DNA of 64,000 nt from Yoonia sp. G8-12 (GTDB taxonomy: Bacteria; Pseudomonadota; Alphaproteobacteria; Rhodobacterales; Rhodobacteraceae), in NCBI RefSeq assembly GCF_038443675.1, contig NZ_CP151762.1:3038001-3102000 (forward strand), written 5' to 3'. Shown here piece after piece: positions 17,265 through 26,213 of this stretch. Every line of letters starts with the position of its first letter. Position 1 is the first letter of the stretch. The notes under the pieces were generated by a model that was given only the letters and a program-made list of their open reading frames with translations, searched no databases and was not told the DNA's origin. The translations under genes were made by a program, and so were the position numbers.

Positions 17265-18497
17265 TTATGGTCGCCAGGAGAATGGCCGCTCAAGTGTCAG
17301 GAAAATAGAGGTGCTATTGGTACGCACGCCGTCATCCTCGCGGAAATCAGCACTGGCGCCGACGTTCATCTGCCAAACTTCAGTGATGCTGTAACCGTAA
17401 CTTGCCGAGAGGCTGCCAGTCGCGAAAACATCGCCTCCGTCAGGATCACTCGCTTGGCCGAAATCAAATCCAACCTGCATGCTACTGACAGGGCTCAGCT
17501 CTTGCAGATAGGTCGCGCTGAATGTCGTTGTGGCGCGGTCATCGCCTGGTGCAAGGCTGTGGTCGGCACTCAGGTCAATCTGCGCAGATGGCAGCGGATA
17601 ACTGAACGCAATCCGTCCGGTCAACCGCGGGTCGCCAAATTCATCCTCGACCACTCCCAATGCGCCACTCAGGCTGCCATTGGGCAGCGCATAGTCGCGT
17701 GAGATGGAAGCGGCCCAGAAAATTTCATCCTCTTCATCGCGCGAAACGCTGATGCCTGTTGTGAGGTCGCCAAGAGGGCGCGCAAAGCTGAGCTCACCTG
17801 ACAGCGTTGTCGTGTGGGTTATCGGGCTGCCGACGTCTTTCGTTTGCGAGTAAGAGAGTGCGATGTTGCTGGTGATGACTTCATTGACGTTCAGTCGCAG
17901 TCCAAATGACAAAGCTGCAAAGTCGCTATCAACCAGTGCTGCACTTGCGTCTTCGTAGCGTAGTGCTTGCAAGCTGGTCGAAAGGCTGTAACCCACCGGT
18001 CTTGTCTCACCCCATGTTATAGAGGTCGTCAACGTTGTTTCCGTGCGAATACCTGTGCCTGTCAGATCTTCAAAATCATCGGGAAGGACGATTTCGCCAC
18101 CGTCATCAATAAAGTCCGTGGCGTCGCGCAGAAAGGCGATATCTTCGCGCCGTGATGTGAGGCTAAAATCAAACAAAGCATCAGCGCTAGTCCGCGTGTA
18201 ACCCAGTCGCCCGACAATACTTTCATCGGCAAATTCGCCATCGCTGATATTCAGCGCGGTGTCCAAATCAAAAGAGAGCCGCTGTGAGCGTGTTTCTGTA
18301 ACTGCGCCGAAACCCAGAGTGGTAATGCTCTCAAAGCCCTCTTCCTCAACCGTCGTTTCGAGGTCACGATCTGTGCTGCCGAGAAAGGTTTGGCCCAAGT
18401 CAAATGTGAAGTAGACACCGCCGGGCTCTGCCTCTTGCGCGAAAGCGGTAAGAGGGCAAAGGCTGGTGGCGAGAGCAAGGCTGATTATGCGTTTCAT
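17265..18497 (-). CDS. Outer-membrane beta-barrel protein of the exopolysaccharide locus
   Basis: A 410-residue exported protein with signal peptide MKRIISLALATSLCPLTAFAQ and long alternating polar/hydrophobic beta-strands, ending in 'TSIFLTLERPFSWRP'. It is the last gene of a minus-strand operon with the Wza-like exporter, the PrsT-like lipoprotein and the initiating transferase. Exosortase-linked exopolysaccharide loci regularly encode a barrel of about this size (model TIGR03016), proposed to help move glycan across the outer membrane. Assignment to that model is by context and general features rather than by a diagnostic motif. Confidence 0.75.
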   Translation of the reverse strand: MKRIISLALATSLCPLTAFAQEAEPGGVYFTFDLGQTFLGSTDRDLETTVEEEGFESITTLGFGAVTETRSQRLSFDLDTALNISDGEFADESIVGRLGYTRTSADALFDFSLTSRREDIAFLRDATDFIDDGGEIVLPDDFEDLTGTGIRTETTLTTSITWGETRPVGYSLSTSLQALRYEDASAALVDSDFAALSFGLRLNVNEVITSNIALSYSQTKDVGSPITHTTTLSGELSFARPLGDLTTGISVSRDEEDEIFWAASISRDYALPNGSLSGALGVVEDEFGDPRLTGRIAFSYPLPSAQIDLSADHSLAPGDDRATTTFSATYLQELSPVSSMQVGFDFGQASDPDGGDVFATGSLSASYGYSITEVWQMNVGASADFREDDGVRTNSTSIFLTLERPFSWRP

Positions 18498-18536
18498 ATT
18501 TATCCGCCCCCAAGCGGAAGCAAGGGGTCTGGATTC

Positions 18537-19115
18537 TTATTCAAACAGTTTGCGCTGAGGGATTACGATGACATCGCCATCGCGCATCCGCACAGCCCCA
18601 TTGTCGCTGCTACCATCGAGAATGCTGTCATAGTTGATGGTGTAGACGTCGCTACCGCGGCGCAATTGGATGCGTTTCACGGCGGCAAAGTTCGTAAAGC
18701 CACCAAACTGGGCGATCGCCTGCATCAGGTTTGTACCCGGTTCAATCTCGACCCGGCCGACAGTCACGCCTTCGCCGACAACAAAAATCCCGATTGTGCG
18801 TGGTTCTTGCTCAGGTGCGAGCCCTTCAATGCCCACAAAGACGCTCGGCGGGCTGACAAAGCTTGCAGCAAGCCGGCTTGTCAATGCGGATTGGATTTGT
18901 GCTGTTGTAAGGCCGCTTGCGCGCACGTTCCCTGTGCCGGGCAGTGCGATCCGACCGTCGGGTGCGACAAGCACGACGCGGTTCAGGCTGGCATCCTCGG
19001 CGACTTCGATACGCAAGGTATCACCGGGTTGTACCCTGTATTCCTGCGCAAACGTGATCGTGGAAAAGAACATAAGAGTCAGGAACGACCCCAATAGGGT
19101 AACAATACGGGACAT
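18537..19115 (-). CDS. Polysaccharide export protein, Wza/SLBB family
   Basis: A 192-residue exporter with a signal peptide cleaved after 'FSTITFA'. There is no lipobox, so it is not a classic Wza lipoprotein. The Poly_export domain is seen at 'YRVQPGDTLRIEVAEDASLNRVVLVAPDGRIALPG' (quoted in overlapping parts: 'YRVQPGDTLRIEV', 'VLVAPDGRIALPG'), followed by an SLBB domain with 'IEPGTNLMQAIAQFGGFT' and a C-terminal 'MRDGDVIVIP'. It is shorter than E. coli Wza and lacks the C-terminal transmembrane helix, as in many alphaproteobacterial exporters. It would form the periplasmic channel connecting to the Wzz-like protein. Start chosen at ATG 19115. Confidence 0.88.
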   Translation of the reverse strand: MSRIVTLLGSFLTLMFFSTITFAQEYRVQPGDTLRIEVAEDASLNRVVLVAPDGRIALPGTGNVRASGLTTAQIQSALTSRLAASFVSPPSVFVGIEGLAPEQEPRTIGIFVVGEGVTVGRVEIEPGTNLMQAIAQFGGFTNFAAVKRIQLRRGSDVYTINYDSILDGSSDNGAVRMRDGDVIVIPQRKLFE

Positions 19116-19245
19116 AACGCGGCCTCTTTTTACAGTACAATGATGCGGGCAACACCTTCCCGCTCTAAGCGAAAGATTAACCCAGTTCTTCCGTTTTCCC
19201 AATGTAAAAACACGCTAAATTGACGCTAAAACAGCAAATTATGCA

Positions 19246-21672
19246 CTATTGACCCAGTTCGTGCAGTTTTGCGCGGGCAATGTCGAACTGTGGAAGGGAT
19301 TGATCACCAGCAAGCACCAATGCGCGCGTCAATTGCACCGTCGCCTTTTCGGTTTGACCCAAGTCTGCATAGGTCATTCCAAGGTGGTACTGCGTCAACG
19401 GATCATTTGGCAGACCGGCAGCTGCCGGGACGAGGTACGCAAGGGCCTCGTCCAGATTGCCTTGGCGATAAGCGATCCAGCCATAGGTATCCTGAAATGC
19501 CGGAACCCCCAGATCCCGCAACCGCTTGGCGATAGATGCGGCGCGCATCAGGCTGGCGTCATCATCTTTGTGGGTCGCGATCAAAGATGCAAGATTGTTG
19601 GCGATGACCAGAGAATCTGAGTTCTCTGCATACATCGCTTCGTAGATCGCGATGGCACCGTCGATATCCCCGCGCTCTTCATGCCGCGTGGCGCTGAGCC
19701 AGCGCAGATTGAGCGAGTTTGGCAAAGCATTCAGGCCGGTATCAAGCACGGCATCGGCCTTTGTGGGGCGATCTGTGGCGACAAGAAGATTGTAGAGGCG
19801 GAGGATCGGCCCCTCGGATTGTGGGAAATCTGTGATCATGCGACGAAACGCAGCTTCGGAAGTCTCAAAATCACCAGCCATTGCAAAAAGGCTCGCATTT
19901 AGCATCTGCAAGTTAATGTCGTCTGGTGAACTTGCCAGCGCCTGATCAAGGGTGCTGCGTGCAGTATCAAGATCTCCTGCAAGAAGATGGATTTGCACCA
20001 ATTGCATGACCGCTTCGATGTCACCGTTGCCTTGCTCAATTTCAGCTTGGAGGAAGGTAAGACTGTCTTCAATTCTGTTTTGACCCAGCAAGAGGGCTGC
20101 TTGCAGTGATGTCGCGGCTTGCTGTGCTTGTGTGTTTTCAATGGCCCGCAAGGTATTGGCCACGCCCTGTGCCTCGATCCAGGCGCCTTCGCTAAGCAGA
20201 ATACTTGCCAGATTGGTCATAATCGCAACGTTGTTCGGGCTTGTTGCGCGGGCATCTGTCAGAACCGCGCGCGCGGCGGCTGTTCGTCCGTCTTCGAGTA
20301 GGAAATTGGCGTAACGGATGGCCTCGTCGGGCGCACTGTTTGTGACGTCAACGGCCAACGAAAGACGTTCACCGGCGAGCGCGCGGTTGCCCTCTCGTTG
20401 GTGCGCTTGTGCCATCAATGTCAGTGTTTCGGGATCGCGCGGCTGCTGGCCAAGTGCTTGACGCAGACTCTGGATCGCTTCCCCGGCGCGATCATCCGCA
20501 ATCAACCATGCGGCCCGTAGTTTCAGTGCGTCGACGTTTGTTTCATCTTCCAAGAGGATCGTGTCCACCTGCGTGCGGGCGGCGGTTTCATCACCGGTGG
20601 TGATCAAAAGGCGGGCGTATGTATTGCGGATCTGACGTGTCTGATCTGAAGGTTCGGCCTGCGAAAGAACTGCTTCAAAGGTGGCGATTGCAGTATCCTG
20701 GTCGCCCGCTTCAAAACGGATCGCTGCGGATAATGTTTGGTAAACATCGGCATTCGCTGTGCCAGCATTTGCTGCTGCAAGGCGGTCAAGCTCTTGTTGC
20801 GCGGCATCTGCCCCTTGTGTGCCTTGCAAAAATTGCACCACGGCGATGTGACCTTCAATCGGGCCCGTATCCTCGCCCGCGCGTTCCCGCAGGTATTGTT
20901 CCGCACCGGCCAGATCATCCTGTGCAAAATACCAGCCAATGAGCGATTGGGTCAGATTGGGATCATTCGGAAATAGCGCAACCATCCGTCTGAGTTGTCG
21001 GCCAACATTCGGCATATCCTCGATTTGGGTCAAAACCTGCAAGCGGGCCGTATGATAGACGTAGTTTTCAGGATCGCTGGTAAGCGCGCGGTCAATTTCC
21101 GACAGGGCGTCGCGCGGTGTGTCACTGCGCATCAAATCGTCGATGACGACACGGCGTGCGACTTTGTCGTCGGGGTTTACGTCTAGCAGTTCACGTGCCC
21201 GCATGGCCGCTTGCGCGCGGGCCTTCGTGTCATTGTTTTGCGTGGCGTCGCGGTACGCAAGTGCCACTGCGATTGATTGGGCATCCTGATCGTCCGGTGC
21301 AAGGGCAATCGCGGCCTGCCCATGCCGTCGCGCTTCGTCCCAGTTGCTGATATCGATAGCAATTCTGGCCAGCGTTATGCGGACGTCAGGCGTATCGGGG
21401 TATTGTTCGACGAGCCGTAGGTACTGGCTATAAGCAGCGCCAATATCGCCTTGCTCCAATCTTACTTCGGCCAGCTTGCGCCGTGCGTCCTGATGGAAAC
21501 CGTCGTGTTGAAAAACATTCAGAAACTGGATTGCAGCGCGGTCCAGGTCTCCGGCGGCAAGAAGAGTGAGGCCGGATTGGTAAAAATCTTCGGCTTTCTC
21601 TTCGTTTGTTTTGCAGGCGGCAAGTGCAGTTAAGCTAAGAAAAATCAGACAAACGCGCAGAAAATATCGCAT
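19246..21672 (-). CDS. TPR-repeat lipoprotein, PrsT-like (exosortase/exopolysaccharide system)
   Basis: An 808-residue protein with a lipoprotein signal, lipobox LAAC with Cys20. Nearly the whole mature protein is TPR repeats, for example 'AEDFYQSGLTLLAAGDLDRA' and 'AYLVPAAAGLPNDPLTQYHL'. This matches PrsT, the PEP-CTERM system TPR lipoprotein (TIGR02917), in length, lipobox and repeat content. It probably scaffolds the envelope machinery for polymer export or surface-protein processing. It sits 40 bases after the sugar transferase gene and 130 bases before the Wza-like gene, all in one direction. Confidence 0.85.
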   Translation of the reverse strand: MRYFLRVCLIFLSLTALAACKTNEEKAEDFYQSGLTLLAAGDLDRAAIQFLNVFQHDGFHQDARRKLAEVRLEQGDIGAAYSQYLRLVEQYPDTPDVRITLARIAIDISNWDEARRHGQAAIALAPDDQDAQSIAVALAYRDATQNNDTKARAQAAMRARELLDVNPDDKVARRVVIDDLMRSDTPRDALSEIDRALTSDPENYVYHTARLQVLTQIEDMPNVGRQLRRMVALFPNDPNLTQSLIGWYFAQDDLAGAEQYLRERAGEDTGPIEGHIAVVQFLQGTQGADAAQQELDRLAAANAGTANADVYQTLSAAIRFEAGDQDTAIATFEAVLSQAEPSDQTRQIRNTYARLLITTGDETAARTQVDTILLEDETNVDALKLRAAWLIADDRAGEAIQSLRQALGQQPRDPETLTLMAQAHQREGNRALAGERLSLAVDVTNSAPDEAIRYANFLLEDGRTAAARAVLTDARATSPNNVAIMTNLASILLSEGAWIEAQGVANTLRAIENTQAQQAATSLQAALLLGQNRIEDSLTFLQAEIEQGNGDIEAVMQLVQIHLLAGDLDTARSTLDQALASSPDDINLQMLNASLFAMAGDFETSEAAFRRMITDFPQSEGPILRLYNLLVATDRPTKADAVLDTGLNALPNSLNLRWLSATRHEERGDIDGAIAIYEAMYAENSDSLVIANNLASLIATHKDDDASLMRAASIAKRLRDLGVPAFQDTYGWIAYRQGNLDEALAYLVPAAAGLPNDPLTQYHLGMTYADLGQTEKATVQLTRALVLAGDQSLPQFDIARAKLHELGQ

Positions 21673-21712
21673 TACTTACCCAGTGTGTTGCCCTGGCTTG
21701 AGAGACCTCGGA

Positions 21713-22390
21713 TTAATATCCGGTCCCTCTTACCACAACACGCACTGTCGCCAACAGGAGCTTGAGGTCGTTCGCAAACGACATATCGGCAATATAGGCG
21801 GTGTCGAACCTTGCGCGGTCAGCGAATGTGCACTCGTTGCGCTCGGACACCTGCCAGCTGCCGGTGATGCCGGGGCGCTGGGAATAATATGCAAGGCCGA
21901 CGTACATGGTTTGCTGTTCTGGCAGCATTGGACGCGGGCCAACGAGGCTCATGTCGCCGATCAACACGTTCCAAAGCTGCGGCAGTTCATCAATCGAGCA
22001 CTTGCGCAAAAAGGCCCCGATCTTCGTGATGCGAGGATCGCGCTTGAGTTTCTGCGTGAGCGCCCACTCTGCTGCCGCTTCAGGGTTCTCTGACAAGTAG
22101 TGTTGCAGCTTGGTATCGGCGTCTACCACCATCGTGCGGAGCTTCCAGATCTTGTAAATGCGACCGTTCTGTCCGACGCGGTCCTGCCGATAGAATGCAG
22201 GGCCACCATCGCGCGCGACTAGCAATGCGAGGATACCGATAAGGGGCACAACAAAGGGCGCAGACGCGATAACGCAAAGAAAATCAAACACGCGCTTCAG
22301 ACCGAGTTCATACGGGCCCTTGATCGGAAGAGATGGCCCGATAAGGCGTGTTTTTGCGTGTTTTCTCGCGTCAGAATACTCTGTCGACAT
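21713..22390 (-). CDS. Initiating sugar-phosphate transferase (polyprenyl glycosylphosphotransferase)
   Basis: A 225-residue bacterial sugar transferase that would move a sugar 1-phosphate onto undecaprenyl phosphate and start the repeat unit. It has one N-terminal membrane helix ('VFDFLCVIASAPFVVPLIG') and the catalytic segment with 'FYRQDRVGQNGRIYKIWKLR', 'SIDELPQLWNVLIGDMSLVG' and 'PRPMLP'. It is the short monotopic form lacking the four-helix N-terminal half of WbaP. ATG 22390 is preferred over the in-frame GTG four codons upstream. First gene of the minus-strand operon; sugar identity not readable. Confidence 0.92.
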   Translation of the reverse strand: MSTEYSDARKHAKTRLIGPSLPIKGPYELGLKRVFDFLCVIASAPFVVPLIGILALLVARDGGPAFYRQDRVGQNGRIYKIWKLRTMVVDADTKLQHYLSENPEAAAEWALTQKLKRDPRITKIGAFLRKCSIDELPQLWNVLIGDMSLVGPRPMLPEQQTMYVGLAYYSQRPGITGSWQVSERNECTFADRARFDTAYIADMSFANDLKLLLATVRVVVRGTGY

Positions 22391-22802
22391 ATAATTGCCC
22401 ACTCATTAACCAAATTCACTCGCCAGAATAAACAATACTATCTGCTACAACGAAAAGCCCGGAACTCAACTGGTGGGCGTTCGATGCACTGGCAAAATTA
22501 ATCTAGCATTAAACCCCATTGCCGTGAACCTATCCTTTCTAATCCAGTCACAAAAAAGAACGATTTTTGCCGTACTTCGCAATGTTGTGTTCACATTTTG
22601 ATCGCCGATATTGCCATTGCTTGGTCATTGTTTCGCCCCGAGAACCAATGAGTCGCAAGAATCACTTTGCCGAGGGACCGTCGTCCACAGTTTGAGGGTT
22701 CTGGTGGCCTGAAAACTGCTTTTCCGGTAGAGATCGTAGAGCGCCGAATCGTGTTTGTTTCGGGTGTAGTTTCAACGAGAGTGACTTTGTTTCGGGGTCT
22801 GA
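22391..22802. promoter_or_regulatory. Divergent control region of the exopolysaccharide locus
   Basis: 412 bases between the minus-strand operon (sugar transferase, PrsT, Wza, barrel) and the plus-strand operon (ATPase, Wzz, CapB). It must hold promoters for both. The right end has an 11-base direct repeat, listed separately. The bases from about 22430 to 22620 are AT-rich with no coding potential. No riboswitch or terminator was recognised. Confidence 0.5.
22754..22796 (+). repeat. Two 11-base direct repeats before the exopolysaccharide ATPase gene
   Basis: The sequence tttgtttcggg occurs at 22754-22764 and again at 22786-22796, 32 bases apart, which is three helical turns. The second copy ends 6 bases before the ATG at 22803. 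A weaker match, ttgtttcgccc, lies near 22629. Same-face spacing suggests binding sites for a regulator, but no factor is known and chance is possible. Confidence 0.35.
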
Positions 22803-23648
22803 ATGAACCAAGCCATCAGTATCTATCTTACTCACTTCGGATTGAGCGAACGTCCCTTCAGCTTGGTGCCCGACCCCGACTTTATTTACTGGTCACCTGC
22901 ACATGAACGGGCCTATGCGATGTTCGAGTTCGGGTTGGTGACGCGGTCTCCGATTACGTTGATCACTGGAGAAGTAGGCGCAGGGAAAACGACGCTTCTG
23001 CATCACCTGCTGAAATCATTGGGTGATGATCTTGTCGTTGGATTGATTTCGAACGCACATGGCACACGGGGCGAGTTGCTGCGCTGGGTGTTGCAGTCGC
23101 TTGGTCAACCGGTTCCTCAGGGGGCGGATTATGTCGCTCTGTTTGGCCAGTTCGAGGAATTCCTGATCGAAACCTATAGTAAAGGTCAGCGCGTTGCGCT
23201 GATTTTTGATGAGGCGCAGAACCTTAGTCGGGAATCGCTTGAAGAACTGCGGATGTTTACGAACATCAACGCCAACAAAGACGAGCTTTTGCAGCTTGTA
23301 TTGGTTGGCCAGCCTGAGTTGCGCGAAAATGTGCGCCACCCCAATCTGACGCAATTTGCGCAGCGTGTCGCGTCGAGCTTTCATTTGCCCACGCTCGATG
23401 CCGAGACTGTCGCGGAATACATACATCATCGTCTGAAGGTTGCTGGTGCCAAGGAAAAGATATTCAGCCCGGGTGCTTGCAACCGGATTTATACAGAGAC
23501 GCGTGGCGTACCGCGGTTGATCAACCAGCTTTGTGATTTTTCCCTTCTCTATGCCTTTACGGACGACAAGCATAAGGTGACCGAAGCAAACGTGAAACAA
23601 GTACTCAATGATGGAGTGTTTTTTGGGGGTGGGGTGTCTGCGAGCTAG
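22803..23648 (+). CDS. AAA ATPase of exosortase-linked exopolysaccharide systems (ExeA-like)
   Basis: A 281-residue P-loop ATPase. It opens 'YLTHFGLSERPFSLVPDPDF', has Walker A 'TGEVGAGKTTL' (residues about 54-64), Walker B 'VALIFDEAQNLS' and sensor-type 'LQLVLVGQPELRE'. This is the ExeA/GspA-like family and specifically the pepcterm ATPase type (TIGR03015) that accompanies exosortase EPS loci. The role is probably energising assembly or chain-length control. It starts a plus-strand operon with the Wzz-like and CapB-like genes and is divergent from the export operon. Confidence 0.9.
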   Translation: MNQAISIYLTHFGLSERPFSLVPDPDFIYWSPAHERAYAMFEFGLVTRSPITLITGEVGAGKTTLLHHLLKSLGDDLVVGLISNAHGTRGELLRWVLQSLGQPVPQGADYVALFGQFEEFLIETYSKGQRVALIFDEAQNLSRESLEELRMFTNINANKDELLQLVLVGQPELRENVRHPNLTQFAQRVASSFHLPTLDAETVAEYIHHRLKVAGAKEKIFSPGACNRIYTETRGVPRLINQLCDFSLLYAFTDDKHKVTEANVKQVLNDGVFFGGGVSAS

Positions 23649-23697
23649 CAGCCGGTGGTTGCTTTCTTGTCCTGATCTCGAATGTGAATGGTAAACG

Positions 23698-25248
23698 ATG
23701 GATCTTAAATTTTACTTTGCAATCTTTTGGAGGCGGTTTCCGTTTTTCCTGATCCTGCTGGCTCTTGGGACGGCGGTTGGGATTACGGTCGCGCTTACCC
23801 AAAAACCAATCTACGTCGCAGAAGCGCGGTTGGTGGTAGAATCGCAGCAGATCCCGGATGAACTTGCGGCGTCTACCGTGCGCACTGATGCCGCAGAGCA
23901 ATTGCAGATTATCCAACAGCGGATTTTTACACGCGACAATCTGCTCGATATGGCAAACCGCCTAGGCGTTTACCGTGAAACCGACGCGACAGAGGACCGT
24001 TTGCGTCCAGACGAAAAAGTCGAGGACATGGGTGAACGGATCAGGGTCGATCTGGGCGGCCGATCGGCGGCAATTATCGTCACTGTCAGTTTCGCCGACC
24101 CTGTGCCTGATCGCGCTGCGGCTGTTGCCAATGAAATCGTGACCTTGATCCTGCAAGAAAACGTCGAGATGCGTACCACGGTATCGGGGCAGACACTTGA
24201 TTTTTTTGCCCAAGAGACCGAGCAATTGGAACAAGAGCTGTCCCAAATGCGTGGCCAGATCCTCGCGTTTCAAGAAGCCAACTTGGAGGCATTGCCAGAT
24301 AGCCTTGAGTTCCGCAGATCACAGCAAGCAGCAGCGCAAGAACGTATTCTGGAACTTGATCGAGAACGGATCCAGCTGCGTGAGCGCCGCGACCGTTTGG
24401 TGCAGCTCTTTGAGCAGACCGGAGAGGTTGGGCTTCTCGGGATTGCGGCGCGGACCCCCGAAGAAGCAGAATTGCAGGATCTGCTGGATGAATTGACCAG
24501 AGCGTCAGCGCTGCTTTCGCCGGACAACCCCCGGATCGCAATTCTGCAAGCACAGGTGTCTGCCCTAGAGCGAATTGTCGCGGCGCAACAGGCCGCTGCA
24601 AGCTCTGGTACGGTTGATATGGGTGGTGCGCCGCTGACACCTTTTTCATTGCAGCTCGCAGACCTTGAGGGGCAGATTACCTTCATTGACGAGCAAAAAA
24701 CGCTAATTCAGGAAAATCTAGAAGAACTTTCTGCGTCGATTGCCGCGACACCGGGCAATGCGCTTACCCTTGCGACGCTTGAGCGAAACTTCGAAAACTT
24801 GCGGATGCAATATGACCGGGCGGTACAGAACCGCGCCATTGCAGAAGTTGGGGATACGATCGAAGCGCTGTCCAAAGGTCAGCGGATTACAGTGATCGAG
24901 CAAGCCATCCCGCCAGCAAGCCCAACACGACCAAACAGACGGCTTATTGCCGCAACTGGCGTTGCAGCCGGGTTTGGCATGGGGTTTGGATTGATCTTAC
25001 TGCTTGAGCTTTTGAACACTGCGGTCCGTCGCCCTTCTGATATTGTTGATGGCCTGAAGATCACGCCGTTTATGACGATGCCATACATCAGAACACGCGG
25101 CCAGATTTGGCGGCGACGTCTGATCATTCTGGCGGCTTTGGCTGTTCTCTTCGTCGGCGTTCCAGCCGCAATTTGGTACATTGACGAAAACATCCAGCCG
25201 CTGCAGCCGATCTTTGATGACGTGCTGCGTCGCATTGGTCTGGACTAG
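23698..25248 (+). CDS. Polysaccharide co-polymerase, Wzz/GumC family
   Basis: A 516-residue chain-length determinant. The N-terminal membrane helix 'FFLILLALGTAVGITVAL' is followed by the Wzz domain, a long periplasmic coiled-coil region (about 150-400) rich in Glu, Gln and Leu, and a second helix pair near the end ('LIAATGVAAGFGMGFGLIL', 'LIILAALAVLFVGVPAAIW'). The Pro-rich 'PPASPTRPNRR' before the second helix is the family hallmark. It controls polymer length with the CapB-like ATPase encoded 16 bases downstream. The extra C-terminal helix after 'TRGQIWRRR' fits exosortase-locus co-polymerases (XrtA type). Confidence 0.9.
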   Translation: MDLKFYFAIFWRRFPFFLILLALGTAVGITVALTQKPIYVAEARLVVESQQIPDELAASTVRTDAAEQLQIIQQRIFTRDNLLDMANRLGVYRETDATEDRLRPDEKVEDMGERIRVDLGGRSAAIIVTVSFADPVPDRAAAVANEIVTLILQENVEMRTTVSGQTLDFFAQETEQLEQELSQMRGQILAFQEANLEALPDSLEFRRSQQAAAQERILELDRERIQLRERRDRLVQLFEQTGEVGLLGIAARTPEEAELQDLLDELTRASALLSPDNPRIAILQAQVSALERIVAAQQAAASSGTVDMGGAPLTPFSLQLADLEGQITFIDEQKTLIQENLEELSASIAATPGNALTLATLERNFENLRMQYDRAVQNRAIAEVGDTIEALSKGQRITVIEQAIPPASPTRPNRRLIAATGVAAGFGMGFGLILLLELLNTAVRRPSDIVDGLKITPFMTMPYIRTRGQIWRRRLIILAALAVLFVGVPAAIWYIDENIQPLQPIFDDVLRRIGLD

Positions 25249-25264
25249 GGTAGGGCAAGCAAAG

Positions 25265-26137
25265 ATGGACAAGATACAAGCCGCAATCGCCAAAGCGCGC
25301 GCTGCCCGCGAAGAAATAACGGGCGGGGCGAAGGCCGGTTCACGTGAATCTTATGTCGCCAGCAGGCGCCGTGCCTTGAACAAAGAACATGATGTCGCTT
25401 TGGCCGACCGTGCTGCAATTTGGCAGCCGCTTGCGACTTCTGCACCACCAGCCAAGCAGATGGCAAAACATCGCATCGTGACGTTTGAGACAGGACCGCA
25501 AACTGATCAGGGCGTCATTGCTTTTGATAAGCTACGTACCAAGGTCTTGCAGGAGATGCGGATCAACGGATGGCGTCGTCTTGCGATCACGTCGCCGAGC
25601 GCGGATTGCGGGAAAACGACGGTTTCAATGAACCTCGCATTCTCGCTTGCCAAGCAACCGGAGATATTCACCATTGTCGCAGAGATGGATTTGCGTCGGC
25701 CATCGATGGCCAATATTTTTGGCTTGTCTGGCGAAACCGGCTTTGCGGATGTGCTTGGCGGTGAAGTAGAGTTTTCCCAGATTGCGAAACGCCTCCGCCC
25801 CAACTTGGCGTTCGGGCTGAATTATGCGCGGACGCGCAATTCGGCAGAGCTGTTGCAAAGCTCAACAGTTGGTCGGGCTCTGGCTGAAATGGAAGAGCGG
25901 TTCGCGCCGGATCTAACGATCTTTGACATGCCCCCCATGTTGAGCAGTGATGATACAATGGCCTTTATGGGTCAGGTCGATTGCGTGCTGTTGGTCGCTG
26001 CCGCTGAATCCACCTCGCTGGGTGAAATTGACGTATGTGAACGTGATCTGGCTGCGCAAACGAATGTGATGGGCGTGTTGCTGAACAAGTGTCGTTATCT
26101 TGACAAAGAGTCTGGCAACACCGGGGCATATTACTAG
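25265..26137 (+). CDS. CapB/CpsD-type tyrosine autokinase-like ATPase
   Basis: A 290-residue BY-kinase-like protein that would act on the Wzz-like partner just upstream. The P-loop is the less usual 'TSPSADCGKTT' (about residue 118-128); Walker A' is 'VAEMDLRRPSM' and Walker B 'LTIFDMPPML'. The protein ends in 'GNTGAYY'; two terminal tyrosines are a minimal version of the Tyr cluster that these kinases autophosphorylate. The N-terminus 'MDKIQAAIAKARAAREE' resembles exosortase-associated autokinases. Start at ATG 25265 was chosen since it sits just behind the upstream stop and matches relatives. A terminator follows. Confidence 0.87.
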   Translation: MDKIQAAIAKARAAREEITGGAKAGSRESYVASRRRALNKEHDVALADRAAIWQPLATSAPPAKQMAKHRIVTFETGPQTDQGVIAFDKLRTKVLQEMRINGWRRLAITSPSADCGKTTVSMNLAFSLAKQPEIFTIVAEMDLRRPSMANIFGLSGETGFADVLGGEVEFSQIAKRLRPNLAFGLNYARTRNSAELLQSSTVGRALAEMEERFAPDLTIFDMPPMLSSDDTMAFMGQVDCVLLVAAAESTSLGEIDVCERDLAAQTNVMGVLLNKCRYLDKESGNTGAYY

Positions 26138-26166
26138 TTACGCCACTTTGTAGCAGTAACAAAAAA

Positions 26167-26188
26167 ACCGGCTAAAAGTCGGCCTTTT
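26167..26188 (+). terminator. Rho-independent terminator after the CapB-like gene
   Basis: A 6-bp stem with one G-U pair, ccggct (26167-26172) with agtcgg (26176-26181), and an AAA loop, followed closely by ttttt at 26184-26188. It lies 30 bases after the plus-strand stop at 26137 and would end the ATPase-Wzz-CapB operon; the convergent gene begins just beyond it. Confidence 0.65.
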
Positions 26189-26213
26189 TCGCTTTGTCAT
26201 AGATGTCGCTTAC

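Noticed and set aside
22391..22802. Possible riboswitch or small RNA in the divergent EPS control region
   Set aside because: No known riboswitch consensus and no stable hairpin with a terminator-like tail was found by eye.
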